Origin: Hirudo medicinalis
Lineage: Eukaryota > Annelida > Clitellata > Hirudinida > Hirudinidae
DNA length: 17,244 bases
NCBI GenBank assembly: GCA_011800805.1
Contig: MPNW01000146.1
Coordinates: 4,976-22,219, forward strand
Direction: 5' to 3'
Part shown: positions 1-8,138 of the stretch, piece by piece
Layout of the letters: every line of letters starts with the position of its first letter
How positions within the stretch are numbered: position 1 is the first letter of the stretch
Translations under genes and position numbers: made by a program
Notes under the pieces: generated by a model
Seen by the model: the letters and a program-made list of their open reading frames with translations, nothing else
What the model was told of the DNA's origin: nothing
Databases searched by the model: none

Positions 1-291
1 TGTATATTATAAATTGATATGAATTTCCTTGTATATTATAAATTGATATGAATTTCCTTGTATATTATAAATTGATATGAATTTCCTTGTATATTAAAAA
101 TTGATATGAATTTCCTTGTATATTATACATTGATATGAATTTCCTTGTATATTATACATTGATATGAATTTCCTTGTATATTATACATTGATATGAATTT
201 CCTTGTATATTATAAATTGATATGAATTTCCTTGTATATTATAAATTGATATGAATTTCCTTGTATATTATAAATTGTATATTATAAATTG
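1..291. repeat. 29-bp AT-rich tandem satellite, about 9.5 copies, open at window start
   Basis: Copies begin at 1, 30, 59, 88, 117, 146, 175, 204, 233 and 262. The unit runs TGTATATTATAAATTGATAT then GAATTTCCT. Copies 1-3 and 8-10 carry TATAAATT, copy 4 carries TAAAAATT and copies 5-7 carry TATACATT, so variants sit in blocks as expected from local copy spreading. The last copy is cut short and followed by a 14-bp repeat of its own start (278-291). The array begins at the window edge, so its true length is unknown. Confidence 0.97.
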
Positions 292-1553
292 TTCCAAGAA
301 TAATTTCCTAACGTTACAAAATGTGCATCACGTCCAATTTGTTCACAATTAAATTTTCAGTAAATGAAGTAACTGATTTTATGTGAATATTATTATCAAT
401 GAAATTATTTATTATTAAAAATGGTTAAGTGGTCAGAATAATCGTAATTAGCCAATGCAAAAGGTGTCCAATGTACTGAAAATATTTATTTATGTATAGG
501 CCTACTGCGTAATATTACAACAATGTTATACTATATTAACTAATGTTACAACAATATTATATTATAGCATTGTAACATGACAAGAATGTAATAACTTTTA
601 TAACATCGCATTGTAATATTTTAATGTAACACTTCCGTTAATAAGACAACATTACTGATATTTGATAAATGTGATAAATCCTAGTTTTGAATGTACAAAT
701 TTTGTACTTATTGAACAAAATAGAACATCCCTTAAGGACGTAATTGGTCATTCGAGTGAAAATTACTCATTTCTAAGAAAGTTATTTCATTTCTTTCTTG
801 TGTTTTCTTTGTTTAAAAATAAAGAAGAACGTTGAAATAGGCAACAATTTGAATGCACGAGATTATTTGAATAAATTGGAGTTTACGATTCATCTTTTTT
901 GTAATTTTGTGTAAACAAAAATTATAAGAGACTCGACTTTTGCCAAAGAACCAACGATATTTATTCCAGAAACACACGTGTTCTGTAAGAAGTTCAGTTT
1001 TTTTTTTATTTTGAAATTATTTAGTTCTTCGAATTCTTCCTCCAACCAATCTTGAATTTATGTTATGTTACAATAATAGGTAAAAGTGATATTTATTTCA
1101 TTCATAAATTAGTCATGGCGAAATAAAAAAAGAATTTAATCTTAATAATGTGGAGAATTCCTGGAAGCGAATGATTTAAGGAACTTTAAAAGGCATGAGT
1201 GGTGAAAGCATCTGCATGATAATACAACGTCCATCCGTCAGAGATAATTTATTCATCATTTAATATGCAAATCACCAATAAAACTTCTCATTTTGATGGA
1301 TGGTTGTGATTTTATTACAAATATTTTCCGTACTTAAATTTAAAAACATTTCGCCTTCTGAAATCTTTTGACGCTCAACAGTTCGGATGATCGGTTTCCT
1401 TTAATAATTATTTTTCTATGGCGAAAATAAGCCTTTGAAAACGTAATAAGTACTTTGACATTCGAAATTTAATCGTAACAATGTTGAACTTAAAAAAGTA
1501 TTTTGTTGAAACAAAATCTTAATTCGGATGAGAACCAGGTTCACAATGGAAAC
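292..1553. other. AT-rich stretch with no supported gene
   Basis: All frames are broken by frequent stops. Around 515-640 the words TTACAACAAT and GCATTGTAA each occur twice and GTTACA/TGTAAC occur in both orientations, which may be an old inverted element. TATAGGCCTA at 495-504 is a perfect 10-bp palindrome. No RNA gene or conserved domain was recognised. Confidence 0.7.
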
Positions 1554-1650
1554 CAGGGCTGCAGATTAATCTAAATTAACGCGCTATTTTTCGCAGTTAA
1601 CATAATTAACGCGAGATTAACTCGTTGAATTTTTATACTTTTTAAATAAA
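1554..1650. mobile_element. Possible hAT-like transposon end (single terminus)
   Basis: The sequence starts CAGGGCTGCAGATTAATC, which resembles hAT-type terminal inverted repeats that begin CAGGG/CAGRG. Inside it, ATTAACGCG is repeated at 1575-1583 and 1605-1613, followed by GAGATTAACTCG, like the short subterminal motifs of such elements. No matching inverted end (CAGCCCTG) and no clear 8-bp target duplication were found within the next few kilobases. This is a fragment or a chance match. The minus-strand open frame at 1663-1908 next to it has no recognisable transposase motif. Confidence 0.3.
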
Positions 1651-2342
1651 TTATTTTATGTTTTATAACTCTTTGTTGCTTCTTTGGCTTCCTGCTTCCA
1701 TATTATTATTGCATACAAAAACTGAACGTACTGTATTGCGCTTACGAACATACGATGGCCACAAGTAGCATAGGTAAGTCAATTTTGGAGCACATAGCCT
1801 GTTACATAGCATTACAGGTAATGCTGGAACGTTTCTAAAATCGGAGACCAATGGTTTGTACTCCATGGTCCTGCCATTGTGCTGAATTTGCCTAAAATTT
1901 ACAAACATGTTTGTCTTTACATGTTAACAAAGCATGTATTTGTTTAAACAAACCTAAATACTGCTTTTCCGCGCTTCTGTCCTTGTGTTATTATGGTTGT
2001 CTTGGTTGTGTTGTTGTAGTGCTTTAGCTATTTGGGATCAAAATTCTTCATTATTTTGGACTTAGATATTTTATTCATGAAGTTATTATTTACAAATTAA
2101 TTTTATTAAAGTAAATGAAATTATGTTAATACTGTTATTACTATTATTATCAATAATAACCTACTATTTTATTAAAGTTTTATTACTAATATTGCATCGC
2201 CTAAAGATGTACTTGGTGTTTGATTCAAAAAATAAAATCAATTAAAACAAAAACACATTTAAAGGTCTTACTCACGTTCAAATGGTAGAATTTTGTCACA
2301 GACTTGTTTGACTCAAAAAACAAAAAATATTTTGTTTAAATG
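1651..2342. other. AT-rich stretch with no supported gene
   Basis: The minus-strand 81-codon frame at 1663-1908 has no known motif and no supporting splice or promoter signal. The rest is simple AT-rich sequence with stops in all frames. Confidence 0.6.
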
Positions 2343-2500
2343 AAAATATTATCATTTAAAATGATTTAAATGAAAAAAAGTATTTATAGAAATTAAAATA
2401 TTATCATTTAAAATGATTTAAATGAAAAAAAGTATTTATAGAAATTAAAATATCATCATTTAAAATGATTTAAATAATAAAAAAGTATTTATTAAAATGA
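2343..2500. repeat. 52-bp tandem repeat, three copies
   Basis: Copies begin at 2343, 2395 and 2447. Each contains the 15-bp palindrome ATCATTTAAAATGAT followed by TTAAAT and AGTATTTAT. The first two are near identical. The third has TATCATCAT for TATTATCAT and drifts at its end. Confidence 0.93.
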
Positions 2501-2630
2501 AAAGTGCATCAATTGCAACAAAGTGGTGGAAATGAAATGAGAGTCCTCAATTGACTGGAAGAAGTAATTGAGTGAAAATTATTCAACTAAATGAATAAAG
2601 GGAATTTTTAAAATACAAAAAATTATTAAT

Positions 2631-2773
2631 ATAAAAGAATAATCAAGAATATAAAAGAATATTTAGGAATATAAAAGAATATTTTAGAATGCTAAAGAAT
2701 AATCAAGAATATAAAAGAATATTCAAGAATATACAAGAATATTGAAGAATATAAAAGAATATTTAGGAATATA
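2631..2773. repeat. 10/20-bp AAGAAT tandem repeat, helically phased
   Basis: The words ATAAAAGAAT, ATTCAAGAAT, AATCAAGAAT and ATTTAGGAAT follow one another without a break at exactly 10-bp spacing, giving a 20-bp higher unit. A-rich steps therefore recur once per helical turn, the arrangement known to produce intrinsic curvature. Where ATTCAAGAAT follows ATAAAAGAAT (2716-2730) the sequence reads nGAAn-nTTCn-nGAAn, a perfect three-unit heat-shock element pattern. Confidence 0.93.
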
Positions 2774-2800
2774 TCCCACGAAAGTCACAAGAAATCCAAT

Positions 2801-3099
2801 TTATTCTTCATGGGATGAAACAAATTTAATAACATTTGGCGCCTTCGTGTCATCCCCATAACCGTCATCACCACCACTATCATCATCATCATCATCATCA
2901 TCGTCATCATCGTCGTCGTCGCCGTCGCCAGCCATCGTCATCAACGTTGTTATCACCTCCACCACCATCGCCGCTACCGCCTCCGCCTCAGGCATCATCA
3001 TCATCATCATCGTCGTCGACGTCGTCGTCGTCATCATCATCATCATCATCATCATAGTTTTTGTTATCATCAATTCATTTATCCATTTTTTGAGATAAT
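2801..3099 (-). CDS. Candidate terminal exon with poly-Asp tract (hypothetical)
   Basis: On the minus strand a TTTTCTTTTCTCAAG acceptor-like tract ends at 3100. It is followed by an open frame beginning YLKKWINELM, passing through a Met/Thr repeat zone, PEAEAVAAMVVEV, an uninterrupted run of 14 Asp, then SGGDDGYGDDTKAP and ending FVSSHEE before TAA. An AATAAA overlaps the stop. The tail after the Asp run is not repetitive. Trinucleotide repeats without stop codons give long open frames for free, so the frame alone proves nothing. No family was recognised and no start exon was found. The alternative is a plain microsatellite with chance splice-like flanks. Confidence 0.2.
2851..3056. repeat. 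Compound ATC/GTC/ACC/GCC microsatellite
   Basis: A roughly 200-bp stretch with strict 3-bp period in which almost every triplet is NTC or NCC: CAT runs at about 2880-2903 and 2995-3010, then CGT blocks, an impure middle with GCC/ACC, and a final CAT block. On the minus strand the ATC and GTC triplets read GAT and GAC, both Asp. Confidence 0.95.
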
Positions 3100-3190
3100 C
3101 TTGAGAAAAGAAAATCAAAAAATAAAATTCAAGTTTGAACAAAATCATGTCATTCATTATCAACACGAATGTCAATGATGACATCAACAA

Positions 3191-3929
3191 ATTTTAAGTC
3201 ACCTTGCAATTCATCACCTCCACTGTTGAAAAATATTGATTTGTTTGAAATATTTTCATGTCAGGAATTCTGAATACTTGTTCCTTGCCAAATAAGTCAC
3301 GCCATTCCAAAATTTTAATAAAATTCATTTTGCGATATTTCAACTTAATTGCAATGATATTGATTGTAATTACTCGTTGATTAGAAATTAAGTTTAGTAA
3401 TAACTACAAATGCGAGAAAAAAAAATTTAAATAAAGAAATGTAAAGAATAGATTAATTTGGAAACGATTGTTTTACGAAATAAAAGACAAATTGCAAAAC
3501 AGAATCAACAAAGTTGAAAACATTTTTTAAGCAAAGTTGATAAAAACATTCTCCTTGTGACAAATTACAGATGGCTAAATCATATATCTTCTATATGGAA
3601 GCTTAATACCCTGGACGTGTCCGTCTCGATGACTGGACTTCGGAGGGGTTGTGCGTGATGGCAGAGTACCAAGCCCCCTTCATTTTTAAACCTTCTCTAA
3701 ATCATCATCTTTATTACCTTGCAAGATATTACATTAGTTGATTATAATATTTCATTATTACACGTAATTGTTTGCGTAAATATTACTTTTTTGAGCAGCA
3801 GCAACTAATGTCATCCACCAGCCTCACACGATTCTTTTCCTCATCACGGAACCAGGAAACCCAGGGACAAAGAATTGGATGGAACATTGCATGGATTGGT
3901 GTTACGACATCGTACATCCTCTTTATGCA
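3191..3929. other. Mostly AT-rich, with one short GC-rich island, no supported gene
   Basis: The island at about 3607-3680 (CCTGGACGTGTCC...CAAGCCCCC) stands out from its surroundings. It is open in more than one frame, with a 44-codon plus frame at 3608-3739 that lacks a start and reads YPGRVRLDDWTSEGL near its beginning. Several frames look equally protein-like, so none is called. No repeat family was recognised. Confidence 0.5.
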
Positions 3930-4005
3930 TCTTATTCATCATCAGCATCATCATAGTCATTACCATCATTATCATCGTTATCGTCATCATCGTCGTCGTC
4001 ACCGG
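3930..4005. repeat. Imperfect CAT/CGT microsatellite
   Basis: Triplets of the CAT, CGT and TAT type with interruptions, ending in a CGTCGTCGTC block followed by ACCGGATG. The order CAT-rich then CGT-rich matches the beginning of the array at 2851-3056. Confidence 0.9.
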
Positions 4006-4253
4006 ATGTGCGGAAGATGATTGCCATCGAAATTTGAAGAGGAGATAGGACGAAACATTCGCGCCGGAAAACAAGAAAACGCAATTGAAACCGAGAAAAT
4101 ACAGCAAAACGAAGGCAGGGGACGAAGGGATGGCACGGCACACATCCTCATAATTTCATTCCTCACAAAGGAACCCACAGCTAACGACAATTTCCAAATC
4201 TTCTGCAACTTTTCACAAAACGCCGCTTGTTATTGTGCTTTGTCATTTGTCAT

Positions 4254-4256
4254 GCT

Positions 4257-4287
<31 letters not shown>

Positions 4288-4319
4288 CTGCTGCTGCTGC
4301 TGATGATGATGATGATGCT

Positions 4320-4380
<61 letters not shown>

Positions 4381-4382
4381 AT
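4254..4382. repeat. Alternating (GCT)n/(GAT)n higher-order microsatellite
   Basis: Direct count gives (GCT)5 (GAT)6 (GCT)5 (GAT)5 (GCT)5 (GAT)6 (GCT)4 (GAT)7, so four copies of a 30-33-bp higher-order unit with no point change inside. It is open in several frames on both strands (Ala/Asp and Leu/Met on plus, Ser/Ile on minus), as expected for such a repeat. Degenerate GAT/GCT/GTT triplets continue to about 4460. Confidence 0.98.
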
Positions 4383-4684
4383 GGCGGTGTTCATGATGAT
4401 ATAAATGCTGATGTTGTTGATGATGATAATGGCGGTTTTGGTGATGCTGAATGTTGTGCGAATAATAACAACCTGATTTCTTAAACTTAACTTCAATCTG
4501 TGTTTCATTTCTGCTGTTTCTTTTTCGCTCGTTCGTGGCTTTCGTTTTTCTTTAGTTATTGTCTTTCTTTTCGTTTTTGGTCATATTAGAGGCGCTTTTA
4601 TAGTGTCCTTTGTCCAAATTTTTGGAAATAAAATAAAAAATAATATTTCCCTCGCAAGTATATTTTGTATGCGTTGCAAAGAAT
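4383..4684. other. No supported gene
   Basis: It starts with the decaying edge of the GAT array, followed by a pyrimidine-rich stretch at about 4515-4580 with many TTTC words, then AT-rich sequence. No coding or RNA feature was recognised. Confidence 0.6.
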
Positions 4685-4701
4685 CAGTGGCGGATTTAGG
4701 G
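4685..4701. mobile_element. hAT-like transposon terminus next to an assembly N
   Basis: CAGTGGCGGATTTAGGG resembles the common CAGTGGCG-GAT ends of non-autonomous hAT elements in animals. It stops directly at the ambiguous base N at 4702, where the 17-bp satellite starts. No reverse-complement partner was found. It may be the end of a MITE whose inside is the satellite, with the junction unresolved in the assembly. Confidence 0.35.
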
Positions 4702-4702
4702 N

Positions 4703-4855
4703 GTTGAATGCATCTTAATGTTGAATGCATCTTAATGTTGAATGCATCTTAATGTTGAATGCATCTTAATGTTGAATGCATCTTAATGTTGAATGCATCT
4801 TAATGTTGAATGCATCTTAATGTTGAATGTATCTTAATGCTAAATACATCTCATC
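4703..4855. repeat. 17-bp tandem satellite, nine copies
   Basis: The unit is GTTGAATGCATCTTAAT. Copies start at 4703 and every 17 bp up to 4839. The first seven are identical, the eighth has TGTATC for TGCATC and the ninth is diverged (GCTAAATACATCTCAT). Homogeneity at the N side and decay at the far side point to recent expansion or a collapsed assembly next to the N. Confidence 0.97.
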
Positions 4856-5496
4856 GGACATAATTTCAAACATTCGCCTTCTGAAACTTTCCCAAATTTT
4901 GCAGAGGTTTGATTGGTTCTTACTTTAAAAATAATTATAATACGTAAAAATATTTGCCTATTATTTATTTATAATATTTCTCAATAGTTATGAATAATAT
5001 TTAAAGTATTATTAATTAATATTTCCAAGTATTATTGTTTAAAAAACTAAAATGTGGAAAATAAAGAAAGCAGATTCTGCTCACGACTCGTGTTTTCGTT
5101 CGGCAAAATGTCGAAACCAGGTGATTCGTCAGCTGTCTGGGAGGTCTTAAAAGCTTTCGAATAAGAAGTCTTCAACTTAAGTTGCCACATGCAAATGAGA
5201 TTTGTCACCTTCAATAAATTCACGTCTCATTCCAAACAATACTCCACCGACTTGCACTTCTAATACTTCCTCATAACGACCCGAATTTCAACTATGATTA
5301 AAAATTTAATTAAAAATTAAATTGTATTCAATTTTGATTAAACGAAAATACAATTAAAAGCGATTGAAAAAGGAAATCAAAAAACGTTCGCGTCAAGGGC
5401 GGCCATAAATTTCCAGCTTCCATTCATCTTCTGTTTGTTCAACACTCACAAGAAACCGACGCAAGTTTGCAAAGAAATTGTAAACAAATTATGCAT
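4856..5496. other. AT-rich, no firm gene
   Basis: A short frame at 5108-5164 reads MSKPGDSSAVWEVLKAFE then stop, with a CAG|GTGATT donor-like site inside it. Its start context (CAAA before ATG) is acceptable, but 18 codons are too few to judge. A small GC-rich patch, AAGGGCGGCCATAAATTT, lies near 5395-5412. Nothing else was recognised. Confidence 0.4.
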
Positions 5497-5703
5497 TTAT
5501 CGAAAATGTAATTTCAAATGAAATAATTTTCTGATGCGGATTTTGTTGTTGTAGTTGTTGTAGTTGCTGCTGTTGTTGTTGTTGTTGTTGTTGAGAGCAA
5601 TAAAATGCTGCCGTTGAATTAAAAAGGTTCCCTTTGGGCAAACAGAAACCCTGTTATTGATTGGATGGCAAAATACGCCCTTTTTGTCTCCTCGCGGATG
5701 CAT
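5497..5703 (-). CDS. Hypothetical small ORF with poly-Asn tract
   Basis: A 68-codon ATG-initiated frame begins MHPRGDKKGVFCHPINNRV, continues through CPKGTFLIQ and then enters an Asn run encoded by the (GTT)n repeat on the opposite strand. It ends in a basic, hydrophobic tail (IRIRKLFHLKLHFR). The first 37 residues are not low-complexity. A dense CRE/E-box cluster lies 65-145 bp upstream on this strand, where a proximal promoter would be. There is no signal peptide, no known domain and no splice model. It may equally be a chance frame. Confidence 0.2.
   Translation of the reverse strand: MHPRGDKKGVFCHPINNRVSVCPKGTFLIQRQHFIALNNNNNNNSSNYNNYNNKIRIRKLFHLKLHFR
5543..5593. repeat. (GTT)n microsatellite, interrupted
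   Basis: GTT triplets with GTA and GCT interruptions, ending in seven uninterrupted GTT. It encodes Asn on the minus strand. Confidence 0.95.
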
Positions 5704-5768
5704 TCGTCACCCCTTCACTCATTCTTTCAACCTTCAATCCTTCATTTCCAATCAATCAACCCACCTTT

Positions 5769-5848
5769 GTCACAACATTTCGTGACATTTGTTTTCTCGT
5801 CACATGACCACGTGACGTCATAATGGTGACGTTCTGAAAGGTGCACCT
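5769..5848. promoter_or_regulatory. CRE/E-box cluster, promoter-like
   Basis: A perfect CRE (TGACGTCA, 5813-5820) overlaps a CACGTG E-box (5809-5814) to give CACGTGACGTCA. GTCAC/GTGAC half-sites recur at 5769, 5782, 5799, 5812 and 5827. CACATGAC lies just upstream and the perfect palindrome AGGTGCACCT lies at 5839-5848. bZIP (CREB/ATF) and bHLH (USF/MITF/Myc class) factors are known to bind such sites. No TATA box or start site can be assigned. The spacing fits a promoter for the minus-strand ORF that begins at 5703. Confidence 0.4.
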
Positions 5849-6561
5849 GATAAACTGTAAGTCAATGAACGAACGAATGAATGAACAGCATTGATATTAT
5901 TGCATTCTGATAATGATTTCAGAATCGTCATCATCATCTTCATGCACTAAAAGTGGATTGAAATTAAAACCGTCTCGAGAAATTTACAATTGACTAAAGA
6001 TTGAAAAGTTGATTTCAAAAACAAAAATTAAAGAACAACAAGTATGATCTCTAATTAATTAAAAATGAAATATTTCTCACGTTAAAAAAAAATATATGTG
6101 GTTGAAATTGTTTAATCGTAAACAATCTTTTTGGATTTTTCTTAGATTTACTTCTGAATAACTAAATAAATTCTTAAATAAGTACCAGAAATAATGTTTT
6201 AATATTAATGTGGAATAAGTGAATTTAAAATATTCTGAATATTTACAAATTACGATTTAATTCGAAATTTTAAAATTCTTTTCTTAAAATAAAACATTCA
6301 ATAAAACGTTTTTGGACAATTTTCCAACAAAAAATGCTCTTCTTTTCATCTTAATGAACCTGCATAAGTTTTCAATCGAACGTTTCCAGGCTTCGTTCGT
6401 TTTGCAAGGAATAAATTAGCAGCTCTCAAGTTTCATTTGAGGTGGAAGCCATCTTTTAAGTTAAAAATATTCCATCGTAATTAATTCCATTGTTAATGCT
6501 TTTGAATGACTTGCATGAAACAGATGCACGATGTATTTATGAAAATACAAGAGTACATGCT
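5849..6561. other. AT-rich, no supported gene
   Basis: A short GAAC/GAAT repeat lies at about 5866-5887. The 68-codon plus frame that starts at 6506 runs into the 21-bp repeat below and has no recognisable motif. Confidence 0.6.
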
Positions 6562-6606
6562 AACGAGAATGCATACAAAACAAACGAGAATGCATACAAA
6601 ACAAAC
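6562..6606. repeat. 21-bp tandem repeat, two copies
   Basis: GAGAATGCATACAAAACAAAC begins at 6565 and again at 6586, with matching AAC before the first copy. Confidence 0.9.
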
Positions 6607-6742
6607 GGTGGTCCAAGTTTTTAAGCATTTAATATTTTTTAGAATTTATTTATTTGAAACAATAGCTTCACAAAGTCGCCAGTTTCACATTTTTAAACCG
6701 ATGTCAGACTAAGTGACATTCAATGTTGTTCTGCTTCCAAAA

Positions 6743-6845
6743 TGGATCGACAGATTGCTTGGCAATCGAGTCGTTAAGACTTTTGCTTTGGTGCGGGGGC
6801 CGCAAGAGTTAAGAGTTCAAATCCTAGACGCTCGCAAGTTTCTAA
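6743..6845 (+). pseudogene. Class-II tRNA-like relic (tRNA pseudogene or SINE head)
   Basis: TGGC at 6760-6763 and CGAGTCGTTAAGAC at 6767-6780 resemble the A-box region of tRNA-Leu/Ser (TGGCCGAG-GGTTAAGGC) with an AAT insertion. GTTCAAATCC at 6815-6824 matches the B-box. Between them, TGCGG-GGG-CCGCA (6792-6804) forms a perfect 5-bp hairpin where a long variable arm would lie. The anticodon and T stems do not pair cleanly and no matched acceptor stem was found, so it is not a working tRNA. It could be the 5' head of a tRNA-derived SINE; no SINE tail was recognised. Confidence 0.4.
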
Positions 6846-7041
6846 AACTTTTTATAAGTTTTACAAAATATTGATTATGTTTTGTGTAAAGTGGAAGTGC
6901 AAGATTGGTGATTACATGCAAACTAAAAGCATAACTGATGCAAAGTAGAAAGATTTTGAATTGTAAGCATATTTAATTGGCTTCCACGCATAAAATAAGA
7001 TAATATCCTTTACAAAATGTTCCACAAGCTACAAACAATGA
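6846..7041. other. AT-rich spacer, nothing recognised
   Basis: Simple AT-rich sequence between the tRNA-like relic and the long open frame, with no repeat or signal identified. Confidence 0.6.
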
Positions 7042-7626
7042 ACTTTTTATTGTGTTGGCGTCCAAAACTTCCACTTCACCCAAAACATTGATTCCAGAAC
7101 GTCTGAAACATTGGGAGTTGTAGAATGGAACAACTCAATTTATATAGCGCCATATGCATTCTGTCGCCTTTTCCCAAGGGACTCCAGCCAGGTCGTTTGC
7201 GACACGATATCGTTTTTTGTTCAACCGTATTCGCCTTATTATTTTTTTTTAGTTTTTGCTGAAAGTTTCTTTGTCCTCTGGCAGTTCAGCCATTGCGTGA
7301 GACTTTCTGAGCCTTACGAATGGAGGAATGAAGGGGTAATCTGTTCTCTTGAGATTATTCTTTGTTGCCTGTTTCTCCAAGGGGAGTTCTACATTCCACT
7401 TGCTAGGAATGAAATTTCTATCGACTGCCTTTGCATCATAAATTTATTTTATTGTCTGAGTGGCCAAGCTAAAATGTCTCCAGCGTGTGAGTGCATAGCA
7501 TCTTTTTTGATTAGAAATTTTATATTCGATATTTTAGACCTTCATCGTAAAATTGGACTTATTTCTGTTTTCAGCAGAATTTATAATTCAGAATGCATTA
7601 AAAATTCATCAAATAGTTATTTGTAA
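7042..7626 (+). CDS. Longest non-repetitive open frame (195 codons stop to stop), unknown
   Basis: The frame is open from just after TGA at 7039 to TAA at 7624-7626. It has no usable start: the first in-frame ATG is late, in AKMSPACECI. If real it is an internal or terminal exon, and CATTGATTCCAG ending at 7096 is a weak acceptor. The product would be rich in Phe, Cys, Leu and Ile, with hydrophobic stretches such as YYFFLVFAESFFVLWQF and SLEIILCCLFL and several separate Cys. No family was recognised. Such a long frame free of simple repeats is unusual in sequence this AT-rich, but its composition is also what an out-of-frame T-rich strand gives. It may be an exon, a transposon fragment or chance. 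Confidence 0.25.
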   Translation, partial: TFYCVGVQNFHFTQNIDSRTSETLGVVEWNNSIYIAPYAFCRLFPRDSSQVVCDTISFFVQPYSPYYFFLVFAESFFVLWQFSHCVRLSEPYEWRNEGVICSLEIILCCLFLQGEFYIPLARNEISIDCLCIINLFYCLSGQAKMSPACECIASFLIRNFIFDILDLHRKIGLISVFSRIYNSECIKNSSNSYL

Positions 7627-7909
7627 ACACTTTTCTCTGCTGAGTTTTAGGGAAGCAGATGAGGTTGATAATTGGAGAGCACTGAGTGGATGAGTAACAC
7701 AATGTAAACAGAAATACATCATCCCTGGTTGTAATTCCACATTTATTAAATTGATGTTCATGTTTCAACATCCTTCGTTAAGCTCTCGAGAGAATTACAT
7801 AATGTTATGATACTGTTATTTGATTGGAGGATGGAACATCATATTTCGTTTGCACTTTTTAATACTTTCCAATTAATTTTAATTCTAGCAAAGAAATCAA
7901 TTCAAATTA
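7627..7909. other. No supported gene
   Basis: AT-rich sequence with stops in all frames and no repeat or signal recognised. Confidence 0.6.
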
Positions 7910-8017
7910 ATGTCAAACTTAGTGAATCGACATTATTATTCTCCTGAACATCAACAGACAGCCAAACATTTCAACCGACGACGACAACCGATAATCAAAC
8001 TCAGCTGCTTAAGTTGA
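7910..8017 (+). CDS. Hypothetical 35-codon micro-ORF
   Basis: An ATG frame reads MSNLVNRHYYSPEHQQ, then TAKHFNRRRQPIIKLSCLS and a stop. The composition is balanced and not repeat-derived, but the frame is short and no family was recognised. It sits 120 bp upstream of the next coding-like patch on the same strand. It is reported because it is too short for ordinary ORF calling. Confidence 0.12.
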   Translation: MSNLVNRHYYSPEHQQTAKHFNRRRQPIIKLSCLS

Positions 8018-8138
8018 AGTCCACTGCGTCAACCGCACATTCTTAAGTTAATGAAGAACTTAAAATGTAAAGATATGAAACGAATAATAACTTGATAATT
8101 TAAATATTTAAACACATTTTTCAAATAATATATAAAGT

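Noticed and set aside
1..291. CRISPR array
   Set aside because: The 29-bp units are directly contiguous with no spacers, and the context is an animal genome.
1663..1908. hAT transposase coding sequence next to the CAGGG end
   Set aside because: No BED finger, catalytic block or dimerisation motif was recognised in this or the opposite strand.
2716..2730. Calling a functional heat-shock element as an annotated feature
   Set aside because: The match arises from the repeat unit itself and no gene start is nearby. It is kept as an observation only.
3608..3739. Protein-like 44-codon frame in the GC-rich island
   Set aside because: A minus-strand frame over the same island looks equally protein-like, so frame appearance is not informative here. 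No splice site or homology was recognised.
4230..4508. Long open frames on both strands across the GCT/GAT array (poly-Ala/Asp, Leu/Met, Ser/Ile)
   Set aside because: They exist only because a stop-free triplet repeat is open in most frames. There is no non-repetitive coding part, start context or splice support.
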